Made by a program: the position numbers and the translations under genes. The notes below the pieces were generated by a model that did not search any database, was not told the DNA's origin, and saw nothing but the letters and a program-made list of their open reading frames with translations. Of a DNA stretch of 64,000 bases, positions 9,394 through 19,308 are shown in pieces; positions within the stretch are counted from its first letter, which is position 1; each line of letters opens with the position of its first letter. This DNA comes from Galliscardovia ingluviei (lineage in GTDB: Bacteria > Actinomycetota > Actinomycetes > Actinomycetales > Bifidobacteriaceae): contig NZ_BMDH01000002.1 in the NCBI RefSeq assembly GCF_014635685.1, positions 340,472 to 404,471 of the forward strand, read 5' to 3'.

Positions 9394-10806
9394 TTACTTT
9401 TTCTGCAATAGTTTCTTTTTTAACAATGATATATATGGTACAGTCTGCTGTAGCTGTAATGCACATACTATTATCACTGCAATAACATTGAATAATACTC
9501 TACATGGCAACAGTAATGTATTTACTGCTGCGAGCACTATCATCGCTATTTGTGTCAAACTAAGCGATATTCTGTTGATAAACACTGGAATAATCGTTTG
9601 TGCATGAATTACTCGTAATATCCACGTCATCATCGCGCTTATTGCAGATGCAATACAAGCACCAATAGCACCCCACCAGTTGATAAAAAAGTACGTACAT
9701 ACTATACACAGTATTGCGCCAACTAATGTTGTAATAAATAAATATGTTGTTTTCAAACTTGATGTATATACTGACCCCCAAAAAGAGTTAAGTGCCATAT
9801 AATAGAACGCAATAAGTAATGTCGGAATGTAAATCCATCCTTCATAAAAATCATTCTGCAGTAATATATGTGCAATATATGGCGAAAAAACTATCATTAC
9901 AGAAACACATATTGTAAGAAAGGCATTATACACAGTGAATATTGCTTTGAAAAAGTCTACCTTACTATTGTGCTTGTACTCTTGAAATGCAGATAAACTC
10001 CATGCTTGGTCAAAAATTGATGTAATTAGCGAAAGAATACTGGGAATTTTTGCTGCTGCAGCATACATTCCAGAAATACCGATACCGAGTATTCCAGTAA
10101 TAAAAAAGCGGTTGATATTCTGCGTCATCCACCAAGAAAGCGAATTAGGGATTAATGGTAGTGAGTATATCAGCATATTTTTAGAAATATGTCGAAACTC
10201 ACCTTTTTGCACTCTAAAATAGCGATATAGTCTACCAGCAAAGCAGTAATACAAACAGGCAACGCCATTGCCAAGAGCAAGTGAAAAGAATACGCCACGA
10301 ACGTTATATCGGAATACGATAAGTGTCACTAGCACAGCGAGTATGTTGGTCACAGACGAGAGCACCGATGCTGTAGCCATAACAGAGACTTTTCCGACAC
10401 CTCGCGAAATATTAGAAAAAAGTGTCTGGAATGCGATTGCAGCATAACACAACAAAAACCATCCCTTATAATCTCCAAGCCCTCCAAAAAAATGTAAATC
10501 CAAAATAGGAAGGCATGCAGCTACGATACCGCAGCTCAAACAGGTAAACCCGAGTCCTACAGTAGCATATATAGTCTGATTTTGCTTATCTTCAATACAA
10601 TATCGTAACACTGCATCACACACAGAAAGGGTAGCAAGTGGCAACACCATCAATATAACGGTATTGAGCATATCAACAACACCATATTCAGCTGTTGAAA
10701 GCTGTACTGTATACAGTGGGATGAGAAAGAAGCTGATCAGTTTAAGAGCAATATTACTAATCGCAAATAACCCTATATTCCTTATGAGATTGAGATACCG
10801 ATTCAT
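9394..10806 (-). CDS. Polysaccharide flippase (Wzx-like)
   Basis: Predicted to move undecaprenyl-linked repeat units across the membrane. The 470-residue product has about 12-14 hydrophobic segments throughout and begins NLIRNIGLFAISNIALKLISFF, the usual start of MOP-superfamily oligosaccharide flippases. PLIPNSLSWWMTQNINRFF near residue 215 is a typical mid-protein block of this family. Its start overlaps the stop of the pyruvyl transferase-like gene by four bases (ATGA), showing translational coupling. It is one of two flippases in the window; the other is at 42.4 kb. Confidence 0.9.
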   Translation of the reverse strand: MNRYLNLIRNIGLFAISNIALKLISFFLIPLYTVQLSTAEYGVVDMLNTVILMVLPLATLSVCDAVLRYCIEDKQNQTIYATVGLGFTCLSCGIVAACLPILDLHFFGGLGDYKGWFLLCYAAIAFQTLFSNISRGVGKVSVMATASVLSSVTNILAVLVTLIVFRYNVRGVFFSLALGNGVACLYYCFAGRLYRYFRVQKGEFRHISKNMLIYSLPLIPNSLSWWMTQNINRFFITGILGIGISGMYAAAAKIPSILSLITSIFDQAWSLSAFQEYKHNSKVDFFKAIFTVYNAFLTICVSVMIVFSPYIAHILLQNDFYEGWIYIPTLLIAFYYMALNSFWGSVYTSSLKTTYLFITTLVGAILCIVCTYFFINWWGAIGACIASAISAMMTWILRVIHAQTIIPVFINRISLSLTQIAMIVLAAVNTLLLPCRVLFNVIAVIIVCALQLQQTVPYISLLKKKLLQKK

Positions 10807-11861
10807 TGATTACTCTTAAACTGGTTCTTCCAACGTTCTATATTCTCAACTGGTAACACAATATTGGTTTCTCTATCTTCACGAATAAGCGAAACCATAC
10901 AATCGCGTAATTGAGCTCGCTGTACTGTAGGCAAATTCGTGTCCACAGCAATATCTCGAGCCCTATTATCAACTTCGACAATCATGCTTCTTATACCATT
11001 GTTGAGACAGTATATTCCACAATGAAGTCGTGTACCAAAATAATCAATTTCATGATGTGTGGAAACAAATTGTTGTAATCCTTGAAAACCACCATGAATA
11101 AATTGAATATTAGGTGGCAAATGAAGCGTTTGGACTTTTTTCAGATCTTCGCTTCCTTGTATCCATAAGTACACATTTTCGTATTCACTACACAGTGTTG
11201 TCAACATATATTGATCCTGCTGGGAATCAAATTCATAGTCTGTAATCGTCGTTAGAACGTCACGCTTCTTACTGGTAGGAATTGTCTTGCAAAATTCAGG
11301 GGTCAAATCCCACATCGTTACACAAGATGTGTTAACGACATTTGCAATACCTGCTTTTTGCAATTGTCTAGCTGTATTACTGTCTCTGACCGAATGCACC
11401 CACTTCGGAGTAAGTATAGTACGTAAAAATTGCTGGGTGGGTCTATTAAAGGTACTCACATACTTAATATTTGAAATGCCTACAGCTAATAGCAAAACAC
11501 TACGATAGTAAAACTTTGGATCTGCTGGTAAGGCAAATGAACAGTATATATCACTATACGCAGAGAGCGCATTAGTGCCGCATAATATTTTTAATGCATT
11601 TTGTTGTTCTTCATCGATTGTGCATGTAAAGCCATGCTTTGGAATCCGATAAAACCCATAATTTGGCCATAAGCGAGTCAGCTGCTTATTGGCAAAATAC
11701 ATAATAATTTCATCACCTGCATTTTTCGTCCCTAGTGATGCATCAATAAGCGCAGGTGGCATATGCAGTTCGGGCTGTACTGTTCGTAAGCGACCATATG
11801 TGTTGTACCTTATTGAACGAACTTTATTAGCCAAACGTAATGGAATATATTTAGGATTCAT
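10803..11861 (-). CDS. Polysaccharide pyruvyl transferase family protein
   Basis: The 352-residue product has the family's N-terminal glycine-rich pattern (SLGTKNAGDEIIMYFANKQL) and the C-terminal block FGTRLHCGIYCLNNGIRSM followed by EVDNRA. Both are hallmarks of the CsaB/WcaK-type fold that adds ketal-pyruvate to sugars. Substrate cannot be predicted. ATG 11861 is preferred because GGAG lies about eight bases upstream; two more in-frame ATGs exist at 11867 and 11876. It lies directly upstream of and overlaps the flippase gene, and both probably modify and export the same repeat unit. Confidence 0.85.
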   Translation of the reverse strand: MNPKYIPLRLANKVRSIRYNTYGRLRTVQPELHMPPALIDASLGTKNAGDEIIMYFANKQLTRLWPNYGFYRIPKHGFTCTIDEEQQNALKILCGTNALSAYSDIYCSFALPADPKFYYRSVLLLAVGISNIKYVSTFNRPTQQFLRTILTPKWVHSVRDSNTARQLQKAGIANVVNTSCVTMWDLTPEFCKTIPTSKKRDVLTTITDYEFDSQQDQYMLTTLCSEYENVYLWIQGSEDLKKVQTLHLPPNIQFIHGGFQGLQQFVSTHHEIDYFGTRLHCGIYCLNNGIRSMIVEVDNRARDIAVDTNLPTVQRAQLRDCMVSLIREDRETNIVLPVENIERWKNQFKSNQ

Positions 11862-11954
11862 GAACATTCTCCGCATCTGTACGGTTACACAACTGAGTGA
11901 AAGTGTACAAACATGTATGCATAATGCTTACAAATTAAAAAATAAAGTACCCAT

Positions 11955-12938
11955 TCATTCCCCAAGTACAAACCGCAGCTTAAGAGCACGCAGTACTTCT
12001 GTCAGTATCAGTGCAATACAACCAAAACCAAAGAAGTTAAGCACGAGCATCAGCGCTGGCGGAATTTCTGGCGCAAAAGCGAACGCAGTATATATCATTG
12101 GAGAGTGCAACAGATAAATCCCCATACTATCCTTTGACAGGAGTTTAGCCCACTCACATGTCCTTCTTGGAATCAAGACAAACAACAAAATTATACAAGA
12201 TGCAGATATAACAATAGAGAACAGCACAGAACGGTATACATAATAATTCAGAAGAACGCATGTGATTAACAGTGCAGAGCTAATAATGCTCACGTATAAA
12301 GTATTGAACCTCTCTTGATACACGTGGATAAGGTATCCTTCAGCAAAGAATGGAAAATACTCTACGACGCTTCCTGCATACGAAGGAATATGCCAACCTA
12401 TGCATTGCATGGCAATCATTATGAGGCTTAGTATCATAAAGACTGTTGAAATTTTTTTATCATCACAACTTTTCAGTATCCAAATAGTCAAACCACAACC
12501 GCAAAATATTAGAAACAGCGTGGGAAGAAACCATAAATGTCCACTATCAATGCCTAAGAGTATATTAACAATAATTTTTACTATTGATTCATTTTGATAT
12601 GCTTCGTAATTGCTCAGCAACCGAAATGGAACCATCCATAACAAACCAATAATGAAAAAAGGAATGAGCAATCTTTTCACTTTTTTACGTAGAAAAGAAC
12701 TCAAATTATCATATCGTTGTAGCGTAAAATAGAGACTATATCCTGCTATCGCAATAAATAGCGGCATTTGTATAACGTTAATTACTGCTTTTAGTGAATC
12801 GAAAAATACAGAATGCTGATTGGTCTCGTATAAATTCCATGAAGTTGAATACAAAATAATGCTATGCCCTAAAACAACTAGGGTTATGGCAAGTGCCCTG
12901 ATATTCATCAGCCTATTTTCAGTGAATCGTTGAATCAT
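11955..12938 (-). CDS. Acyltransferase 3 family membrane protein
   Basis: A 327-residue polytopic membrane protein of the OafA/YrhL type, which O-acetylates or otherwise acylates surface sugars. It begins NIRALAITLVVLGHSIILY, where the conserved R and H of the family are visible. It shows about nine to ten membrane helices and ends with the family's SMGIYLLHSPMIY pattern near residue 270. It is upstream of the pyruvyl transferase-like gene with a 93-bp gap and is likely part of the same exopolysaccharide decoration locus. The ribosome site is weak (GGGA). Confidence 0.88.
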   Translation of the reverse strand: MIQRFTENRLMNIRALAITLVVLGHSIILYSTSWNLYETNQHSVFFDSLKAVINVIQMPLFIAIAGYSLYFTLQRYDNLSSFLRKKVKRLLIPFFIIGLLWMVPFRLLSNYEAYQNESIVKIIVNILLGIDSGHLWFLPTLFLIFCGCGLTIWILKSCDDKKISTVFMILSLIMIAMQCIGWHIPSYAGSVVEYFPFFAEGYLIHVYQERFNTLYVSIISSALLITCVLLNYYVYRSVLFSIVISASCIILLFVLIPRRTCEWAKLLSKDSMGIYLLHSPMIYTAFAFAPEIPPALMLVLNFFGFGCIALILTEVLRALKLRFVLGE

Positions 12939-13104
12939 AACTGTTATCCCAATTCTCTCTCATAGAACATAATTCGTATCTAGCTTCGTCAGTATTGTAC
13001 TCATCAGTATGTAGTTGCACTACACTTATTCAGGTTTGCTAAATCCGTAACAAACTATTTATTCTCGAGTTATACAAAGCTCTGATAATATCCTCGCAAA
13101 AGAT

Positions 13105-13159
13105 AATCCAGAGACAGTTCAGTAAAGCTAAATAAACATTGCTTAACTATCTCTGGATT
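13105..13159 (-). terminator. Long stem-loop downstream of the amylase gene
   Basis: AATCCAGAGA at 13105-13114 pairs exactly with TCTCTGGATT at 13150-13159, extended by AGTT/AACT past one mismatch. It lies 60 bases beyond the amylase stop and before the acyltransferase gene, so termination or mRNA 3'-end protection is likely. No strong T-run follows. Confidence 0.5.
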
Positions 13160-13219
13160 GATAACTGCGCACAATCTTTGGTCCTCAACAAACCTTAGAT
13201 TATGAAATTATGTATACTG

Positions 13220-16200
13220 CTAACGCACTGAGCATTGAGGTACTACGCCATCAATCATCGCTCCTTGTGTAATTGATACAACGTCACTATTTACATAGTA
13301 ATGCTTATTATTGTTGGTATCCCATTGAGTGCCATTAGTAAACGCTACATTAACTTTAGCCTGTTCAGGATTGTCAATAACAATCTTATACCAGCCATCG
13401 CATCCTTTTGTCATAGCAATGTTGTGCCGAGCTACTTCGACTGTACTGTATACTCTATAATACACTTTCACAGTTTTCCAGCTTGCATTTGGCTTATACC
13501 AGACAACTGTCTGTTTTTCACCATCAGCGCTTGGATTAACAGGATCAACCGAGCAATTCGGAGCTTGTGTAGTAATAGAACTATTTTGGATAGTGATAGT
13601 ATCCCCTGTCACAAAATAATTCTTTCCTTTATTAGTATCCCACTGAATACCATTAAAGAATGCCACGTTAACTTTTGCGCCTTTGGTGTCAGAAATAGTG
13701 TATGAGTACCAACCATCACAAGCTTTCTCCATCGTAATACCATGCCTTGCGATTTGAGGATCGCTATAAATACGGTAATACAGTTTCACATTCGTCCAGC
13801 TCGCACTTGGCTTATACCACACAGTCATCGGCGTTGCTTTACTACTCTGAACAGTTACAGTGATTGAAGCACTCTTGCCATCAGCAGTTGCCGTAATCGT
13901 TGCACTACCTTGCGAAGTTGCGGAAATTGTACCGTTACTAGTTACATTCACAACTTGTGGAGCCGAAGAGGACCATGTTACGGTATTCTTTGTTGCATTA
14001 GTGGGATTCACAATTGCGCTCAACTGAGTACTGGCGCCTGACTTCATCGTGAGTTTACCGCTTGCGATACCTTCACCAATAATGCTTACAGATTCCACTG
14101 GGATTGAGCATGGAGCATCAGCCGAGATAGCACCACCATTAACCACAATAGTTGATCCACTGGCCTTGTAATTCTTGCGACTGTTGTTATCCCAACGTCT
14201 GCTGCCATTCGTGAATACGAATGTGAGCTCACCCTCATTCATATCCTTAATAGTGGCCTTTACCCAGCCATCGCAAGCAGCAGTCATTTTCTCACCGGGG
14301 GCAGTAGTCCAAGTCTTGCCATCCTTGCTGTAGTGAATGAACGTAGAGTCTGCTCCAAACACGGTATTTGGATAGTACACTGTGGTATCTGCAACCTTTT
14401 GCACTTCGCCAGTAACCGTAATAGTAACGTTTGCACTCTTACCATCAGCGGTTGCTGTAATCGTTGCAGTACCTGCCTTGAGCGGTGTAACTAATCCAGT
14501 TGCACTTACTGTTGCCACGGCTTCATCAGAAGACTTCCAAGCAACGTTTGCATTTGTGGCATTATCAGGCTTTACTGTTGCATTTAATTGCAATGCAGAC
14601 GCGCCTTGTGATAAATCAAGTGTTGCTTTACCAGCAGCTACGCCATTGCCTGAGATTGCAACAGATTCCACTGCTACCGTTGTATTGCCACCAGGCGTTT
14701 CACCAGTGTCTCCACCGGTTTCGCTTCCAGTATTATCTCCTCCAGCACTACCTTGCTTACCAATGTACGCCATAGTAGTGGTCAGGTTATCAAAATCTGA
14801 CTTCTCGAAGGAATTCTTTTCCTGGCTGCCTGCAGCATCGTCTAGGGCGGCATTGTCGTTCATTGCCATGTCATATGGCAATGCATCCATACCGGACTTA
14901 CCCATAGTAGCTACAAGTTCAACACCTAACCCCTTTGACTCAATGTCAGCTGCAGTAATACCAAGTTCACTGAGCGGAATTGCCATCTCATAATGGAAAT
15001 CCATGGTAGAAGAGTTGTGACCCTTGGTGTTGAAATCAACCCAGCGAGCGCTGTCATTGCTGACATCACCAATGACGCGACCATTATTCTCGCCGTAGCC
15101 TCCGTCAATACCTTTCACCTGCTGGCTCAGGATACCTTGACCATAACCAAACTTGATACCAGATGCTTTGGTATTCGTCTTAGCATTAGCTGCAGGACCA
15201 TACATTGCGTTAGCGTTCAAGCCTTTCGCATCGCCGCCATACACCCATGGACCATTGGCACCATTAGTAGAAATAGCCACGAGCTTATTTACTGGCTGCT
15301 GCCATGTAATACCCGTATCCCAGATAGTGCCACCCGTGCTTAAGCCTGCGTTCTTGCCTACGCGAGTTGAACTATCGCCGGTGTTGAATGCGACAAAGAA
15401 TGGCACATTCATATTTTGGAAGAGTGTACCTTGAGTTAATGGGTAGTTATCATTTGGAGCGACTACGTCCTGCACATTGGTCATTTCCCACATGAGGTAC
15501 GCATTATTGTCATCGTATGCACCATAGAGTGTATACAAGTCAATAGGCACTTCATACATGGAATTTGGACGATAAACGCGAGGGTCATCATTCGCAGCGC
15601 CCTGCGCAATAATCATGGAACTATCCCAGTCAGAGACGCTCTTATCAATAGTGATAGTCTTTTTCTTGCCAAACCCAACAGTATTAGTCTTATATTGTTG
15701 AGCGAGTTTCTGCTCAGGCACAGCCTGCTTTGCAAGCTTAATAGTATTGCTAATTGCACTACCATCCGTGCTGTTCGTAGCCTTGACAGTGACAGTAATA
15801 GTGTCACCAATCTTTGACTTCGCGCCAACAGTAATGGTATCGCCATCCTTGAAACTGCCGCTTGCACCTTCGGATGTAGAGTATGTGGCTCCAGTCACGT
15901 CCTTAGCGCGGAAAGTTACTGTAGTAGTGTCGCCAGTGAAGCTGGCAGCGCCCTCTGCATACGCATAGCTTTGTGCAACAGGTTGGCTTGCTTGATCTGC
16001 GTTATAGAATACGCTTACCGCACCGCCCTTTACACTACCTTGAGTAATCGTGCCACCAGAGACGGTGATAGTACCGCCACCAACTTCATCCTTGTATGTG
16101 CCGTCATCAAGTGTGGTCTGTGTACCAGAAAGGTTTGCATCTCCTCCCATATTGGCAATTACTACACCATCATTAGCTTTACCATCCTTGGCATAGCGCT

Positions 16201-17641
16201 CAACCATCAGGCAAGAGTTGCTACCACAATTGCGCAGATATTCACTCTTCCCATCCATGGCATTACGGAAGTGATTTACGGCGACTACAGAAGGATCCTT
16301 CCACATATCATCGCCTGCATCACCGAGCTGGCTTTGCTCAGCGAACTGTGGGTTACTGCCACCAGATCCGACAGGACGATTGAAGTATAGTGGTGCGCCA
16401 GCTTTACGAGAGCCTACTAAAGCCCAGCCCATCTTTAGTTGGTAGTCATTCAGATAAGTGGATTCCTTATCACTATTAGCGTAGTTATCATGGGATTCTA
16501 CCCATGTCACTAGCTGGTCATCTTTTGCACCGCCATTACTAATATTGCTAATTTGACCAGCGCTTAAGTTGGAGCTACGAATTGCTGCACGCACGGTCTT
16601 ACCGTAATCAGAAGCCGTATTGCCGCCACCGTCATGAGAGTACTTGGTAAAGATATCGGCGTATCCCTTGTAGTTCAGACCGCCATCACCTTGTAGCACT
16701 TCGCCATACTGGTATTGGGCACCATTTTGCAAAATAGTATCCCAGTATACGGAGTGACTACCAAGCTCATCAGGAAGCTCCACATGCTTTGCAGCGTCAA
16801 AACGGAAACCGTCTACGCCGTCATTTACTGCGCGCACGAGGAAGTCTTGCATACGATTGGCAGCGTCCTGATTTTGAGTGTTGATATCCCAAAGGCCTAA
16901 CAAATGACATTGCGTCACTTGCCAACGATTGCCGTAATTGATTTGTTCACCATTAGGTCCAGGACAGTTTGTACGTGCATGGAATAAGTTCTTGTCCTGC
17001 CAAGAGGGATCGATAGCATTCCAATCAGAAGTGAAGTGATTTGCTACCACGTCCACGATGATACGGATACCATACTTGTGTGCCGTAGCGGTCATTTCTT
17101 TCAAATCATCTTCTGTACCAACTACAAAATTTCCAATACTGGAGCTTGCTGGCTGATACACGTAGTACCAATTTTCAGCAAACTTCTTACCGTTTGCTGG
17201 ATTGGTTTTAATATGGCTCATTGGCTCGGTTTGAATTGAGGTGTAACCAGCCTTAGCAATCTCTTCCATATGGTTGGTAATAGTCTTGAATGACCACATC
17301 CAGGCGTGAAGGATTGCACCATTCTTCATTGATTGCGTCAAACCATACTTTTGCCGCGCCTGCTCGAATGTAGCATTACCCACAGTATCAGCATAGCTAT
17401 CGCGCTCAGTAGTGGCAGCTGAAGCAGTTTGAGCGCCGAGTACAGCACCTCCTGCAAGAGTGGCTACGGATAGCAAACCTGCTGCAATACGAGTTAACAA
17501 CTTTGGTTTGCTACTTGTATTTGAATTATTTCTTGACATACGAGACTGCTTCATTGCCGATACGCATCGCTGCGAAATCTGCATCGTTGAAGATCGTTTT
17601 GCATGTCGAGCATTAGTTGGTTCTGAATGTTGACCAGCCAT
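13220..17641 (-). CDS. Secreted modular alpha-amylase (GH13) with three CBM26-like starch-binding modules
   Basis: Hydrolyses alpha-1,4 links in starch or glycogen outside the cell. The 1473-residue product has a long basic leader before a signal peptide (LLTRIAAGLLSVATLAGGAVLGAQTASA). The GH13 domain follows, with the four regions DVVANH (near 195), GFRFDAAKH (near 277, nucleophile Asp), GEVLQG (near 313, acid/base Glu) and ESHDN (near 383). A DOMON/glucodextranase-C-like segment with DWDSSM starts near 650. Two BIg2-type Ig domains alternate with three repeats sharing a WxKP-type start and NGxxWDTN core that fit CBM26. ATG 17641 is chosen over the longer frame because GAGGAG lies just upstream. 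There is no LPxTG. Confidence 0.93.
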   Translation of the reverse strand: MAGQHSEPTNARHAKRSSTMQISQRCVSAMKQSRMSRNNSNTSSKPKLLTRIAAGLLSVATLAGGAVLGAQTASAATTERDSYADTVGNATFEQARQKYGLTQSMKNGAILHAWMWSFKTITNHMEEIAKAGYTSIQTEPMSHIKTNPANGKKFAENWYYVYQPASSSIGNFVVGTEDDLKEMTATAHKYGIRIIVDVVANHFTSDWNAIDPSWQDKNLFHARTNCPGPNGEQINYGNRWQVTQCHLLGLWDINTQNQDAANRMQDFLVRAVNDGVDGFRFDAAKHVELPDELGSHSVYWDTILQNGAQYQYGEVLQGDGGLNYKGYADIFTKYSHDGGGNTASDYGKTVRAAIRSSNLSAGQISNISNGGAKDDQLVTWVESHDNYANSDKESTYLNDYQLKMGWALVGSRKAGAPLYFNRPVGSGGSNPQFAEQSQLGDAGDDMWKDPSVVAVNHFRNAMDGKSEYLRNCGSNSCLMVERYAKDGKANDGVVIANMGGDANLSGTQTTLDDGTYKDEVGGGTITVSGGTITQGSVKGGAVSVFYNADQASQPVAQSYAYAEGAASFTGDTTTVTFRAKDVTGATYSTSEGASGSFKDGDTITVGAKSKIGDTITVTVKATNSTDGSAISNTIKLAKQAVPEQKLAQQYKTNTVGFGKKKTITIDKSVSDWDSSMIIAQGAANDDPRVYRPNSMYEVPIDLYTLYGAYDDNNAYLMWEMTNVQDVVAPNDNYPLTQGTLFQNMNVPFFVAFNTGDSSTRVGKNAGLSTGGTIWDTGITWQQPVNKLVAISTNGANGPWVYGGDAKGLNANAMYGPAANAKTNTKASGIKFGYGQGILSQQVKGIDGGYGENNGRVIGDVSNDSARWVDFNTKGHNSSTMDFHYEMAIPLSELGITAADIESKGLGVELVATMGKSGMDALPYDMAMNDNAALDDAAGSQEKNSFEKSDFDNLTTTMAYIGKQGSAGGDNTGSETGGDTGETPGGNTTVAVESVAISGNGVAAGKATLDLSQGASALQLNATVKPDNATNANVAWKSSDEAVATVSATGLVTPLKAGTATITATADGKSANVTITVTGEVQKVADTTVYYPNTVFGADSTFIHYSKDGKTWTTAPGEKMTAACDGWVKATIKDMNEGELTFVFTNGSRRWDNNSRKNYKASGSTIVVNGGAISADAPCSIPVESVSIIGEGIASGKLTMKSGASTQLSAIVNPTNATKNTVTWSSSAPQVVNVTSNGTISATSQGSATITATADGKSASITVTVQSSKATPMTVWYKPSASWTNVKLYYRIYSDPQIARHGITMEKACDGWYSYTISDTKGAKVNVAFFNGIQWDTNKGKNYFVTGDTITIQNSSITTQAPNCSVDPVNPSADGEKQTVVWYKPNASWKTVKVYYRVYSTVEVARHNIAMTKGCDGWYKIVIDNPEQAKVNVAFTNGTQWDTNNNKHYYVNSDVVSITQGAMIDGVVPQCSVR

Positions 17642-17700
17642 TATACTCCTCTTCATCTTCACTACGCATGCTGCTTCTTTGCAAGCGTTGTCATTATATT

Positions 17701-17735
17701 TAGTCGTATTTTCACCTATGAAAAAATACGACTAA
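17701..17735. promoter_or_regulatory. 12-bp-arm inverted repeat in the amylase 5' region
   Basis: TAGTCGTATTTT and AAAATACGACTA form a perfect inverted repeat separated by about 11 bases, 60 bases upstream of the amylase ATG. It could be an operator or a 5'-UTR stem-loop. Confidence 0.55.
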
Positions 17736-17799
17736 GATACAAGTATGGCACAAAAAAGTTAGTTATATCACTATTTTTAGGATTTTTATGAGTTTTTTG

Positions 17800-17819
17800 A
17801 AATGTTAAAGCTAACATTT
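17800..17819. promoter_or_regulatory. Palindrome upstream of amylase
   Basis: AAATGTTA-AAGC-TAACATTT is an 8-bp inverted repeat with a four-base spacer, lying between the first inverted repeat and the LacI-type sites. It may be a second regulator site. Confidence 0.4.
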
Positions 17820-17868
17820 TTTGTAGATTATGGGTCTACGATTTATCAGGTTGTATTTCTCTTTTTAC

Positions 17869-17901
17869 GCAACGTTTGCAAATCGTTGCAATCGTTTGTA
17901 T
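17869..17901. promoter_or_regulatory. Overlapping LacI-family operator-like sites upstream of amylase
   Basis: Three CG-centred half-palindromic sites occur in a row: GCAACGTTTGC, AAATCGTTGC and CAATCGTTTG, centred at about 17873, 17884 and 17893, roughly one helical turn apart. This matches the general form of LacI-family (MalR-like) operators that control sugar genes in bifidobacteria. No lacI-type gene is in the window. Confidence 0.55.
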
Positions 17902-18284
17902 CTCATCTGTTGAGCTTGGTTGCCGTGCTCTTATTACTCAAATAATTAAATGAAAACACTAATTTCAAAATATGAGACAGTGCGATTGTTGTGTGATTAC
18001 AGGATTCCGATTACATCGATCCATAAAGTATTATTTCCAGTTGCAAATCATTTCAAAACTATCAATAAGTTCTTCTCATAGTAACTACTTATTTCTCAAA
18101 TTAACCAACATGCAACTATGCCTGTCTCAAGGTTACCGACTAGCCCAAACCCTCAATTATCTAACTATTCCATCGCAACTAAATTTCCAGCCTTTTTCTC
18201 ATCAACCAAATTAACTATTAATAGAATTAAGCATACACTTCCTCTCTATACAGGTGTGCAAATAAACTGGTTTACAATATATCC
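17902..18284. other. Gap at the island border
   Basis: AT-rich spacer between the amylase control region and the first island gene. A short open frame from 17972 has neither a ribosome site nor any recognisable content. TACAAT at 18273-18278 fits a -10 box six bases before the GTG at 18285. Confidence 0.35.
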
Positions 18285-19220
18285 GTGATTGATTTAGTTA
18301 ATAGTCTAAGTGATATACTTGGAGTTAGCTCTTTTGTTCTTCTTGCTATATATTTACTTGCAAAATATGGAGATAAAAGCATACGTTTAAAAAACATAAT
18401 TAAACAAGCGGAAGATGAGTTCAACAGCACCAATTACACTCAGACGATCAATGAAAGTTTCTCAAAACGCTTAGGAATAGACCATAAAGAACAGTTAGAT
18501 AGAGAACTATACCTAGCCAAAGATGAGTATCGACATATTCTTGCTGCGCAATTAAAGGGAGAAAGAACCTACACTAGAACATATCGATGTGATTCTTATA
18601 TCATAATTAGCAGCTTACTTACTGGAGTTGCTTTATTGTTCGCAGTTTACTTGATAATAAAAGATCTCATCCAAACTGCTATTATAGGTATATTCTTATT
18701 CCCAACAATTCTCGTACTGACAATATTCAGTTATTCTTTTCAAACTCTTACAGCTATATATATTTCTACATTCGCATATTTACCAATCTTTTTTATACAA
18801 CGAGATACAAACCATGACCAAAAAGAGGAACACTTTACCCAACGATGTGCAAGCTCTGCGCAAGAAAATATAAATTCAACAAAAATACTAATTTCAACGA
18901 TATTACTAGTAATACTGGTATATTGTTTCGCAAACTATATGGATAAAAAACTGTACATATTGAGAGAAAAATCTACCGGTAAATTATCTTCTGTACTTCT
19001 CCATAAACAAGCCGAACGAAAATTCGAAACTTTTTTAACATACACCTGTAGCACAACTTTCTTTATTTTAAGTTATATCTACATATATCACAATCCTACA
19101 ATACCTATATTATCAGCGTTGATATTAATACTGATAATAATCGATGCAGCTGTATTTTTCGTCATGATAATTATCATGCCTTATGAAGTATTGGACTGGG
19201 TATCAAAGAATAATGCATAG
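18285..19220 (+). CDS. Polytopic membrane protein, unknown
   Basis: The 311-residue product has about six membrane helices: one near residues 13-28, two to three between 108 and 172, one near 198-217 and two at the C-terminus (257-302). A charged cytosolic segment of about 75 residues lies between the first and second helices. No family was recognised. It begins with GTG at 18285 and has no ribosome site. Instead TACAAT ends six bases before the GTG, so the message is probably leaderless. The codon use is AT-rich like the rest of the island and unlike the neighbouring amylase, suggesting acquisition by transfer. Confidence 0.65.
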   Translation: MIDLVNSLSDILGVSSFVLLAIYLLAKYGDKSIRLKNIIKQAEDEFNSTNYTQTINESFSKRLGIDHKEQLDRELYLAKDEYRHILAAQLKGERTYTRTYRCDSYIIISSLLTGVALLFAVYLIIKDLIQTAIIGIFLFPTILVLTIFSYSFQTLTAIYISTFAYLPIFFIQRDTNHDQKEEHFTQRCASSAQENINSTKILISTILLVILVYCFANYMDKKLYILREKSTGKLSSVLLHKQAERKFETFLTYTCSTTFFILSYIYIYHNPTIPILSALILILIIIDAAVFFVMIIIMPYEVLDWVSKNNA

Positions 19221-19308
19221 ATTCGTAACAATGGAGGGAGATAAATAATAAATATTTCCGAGTATTTAAACCACACCTCGCTCCTGCTTTTTCATTCCAC
19301 TTTACATG

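Noticed and set aside
17972-18214. 80-codon plus-strand frame
   Set aside because: Polar, low-complexity content without a ribosome site or recognisable domain.
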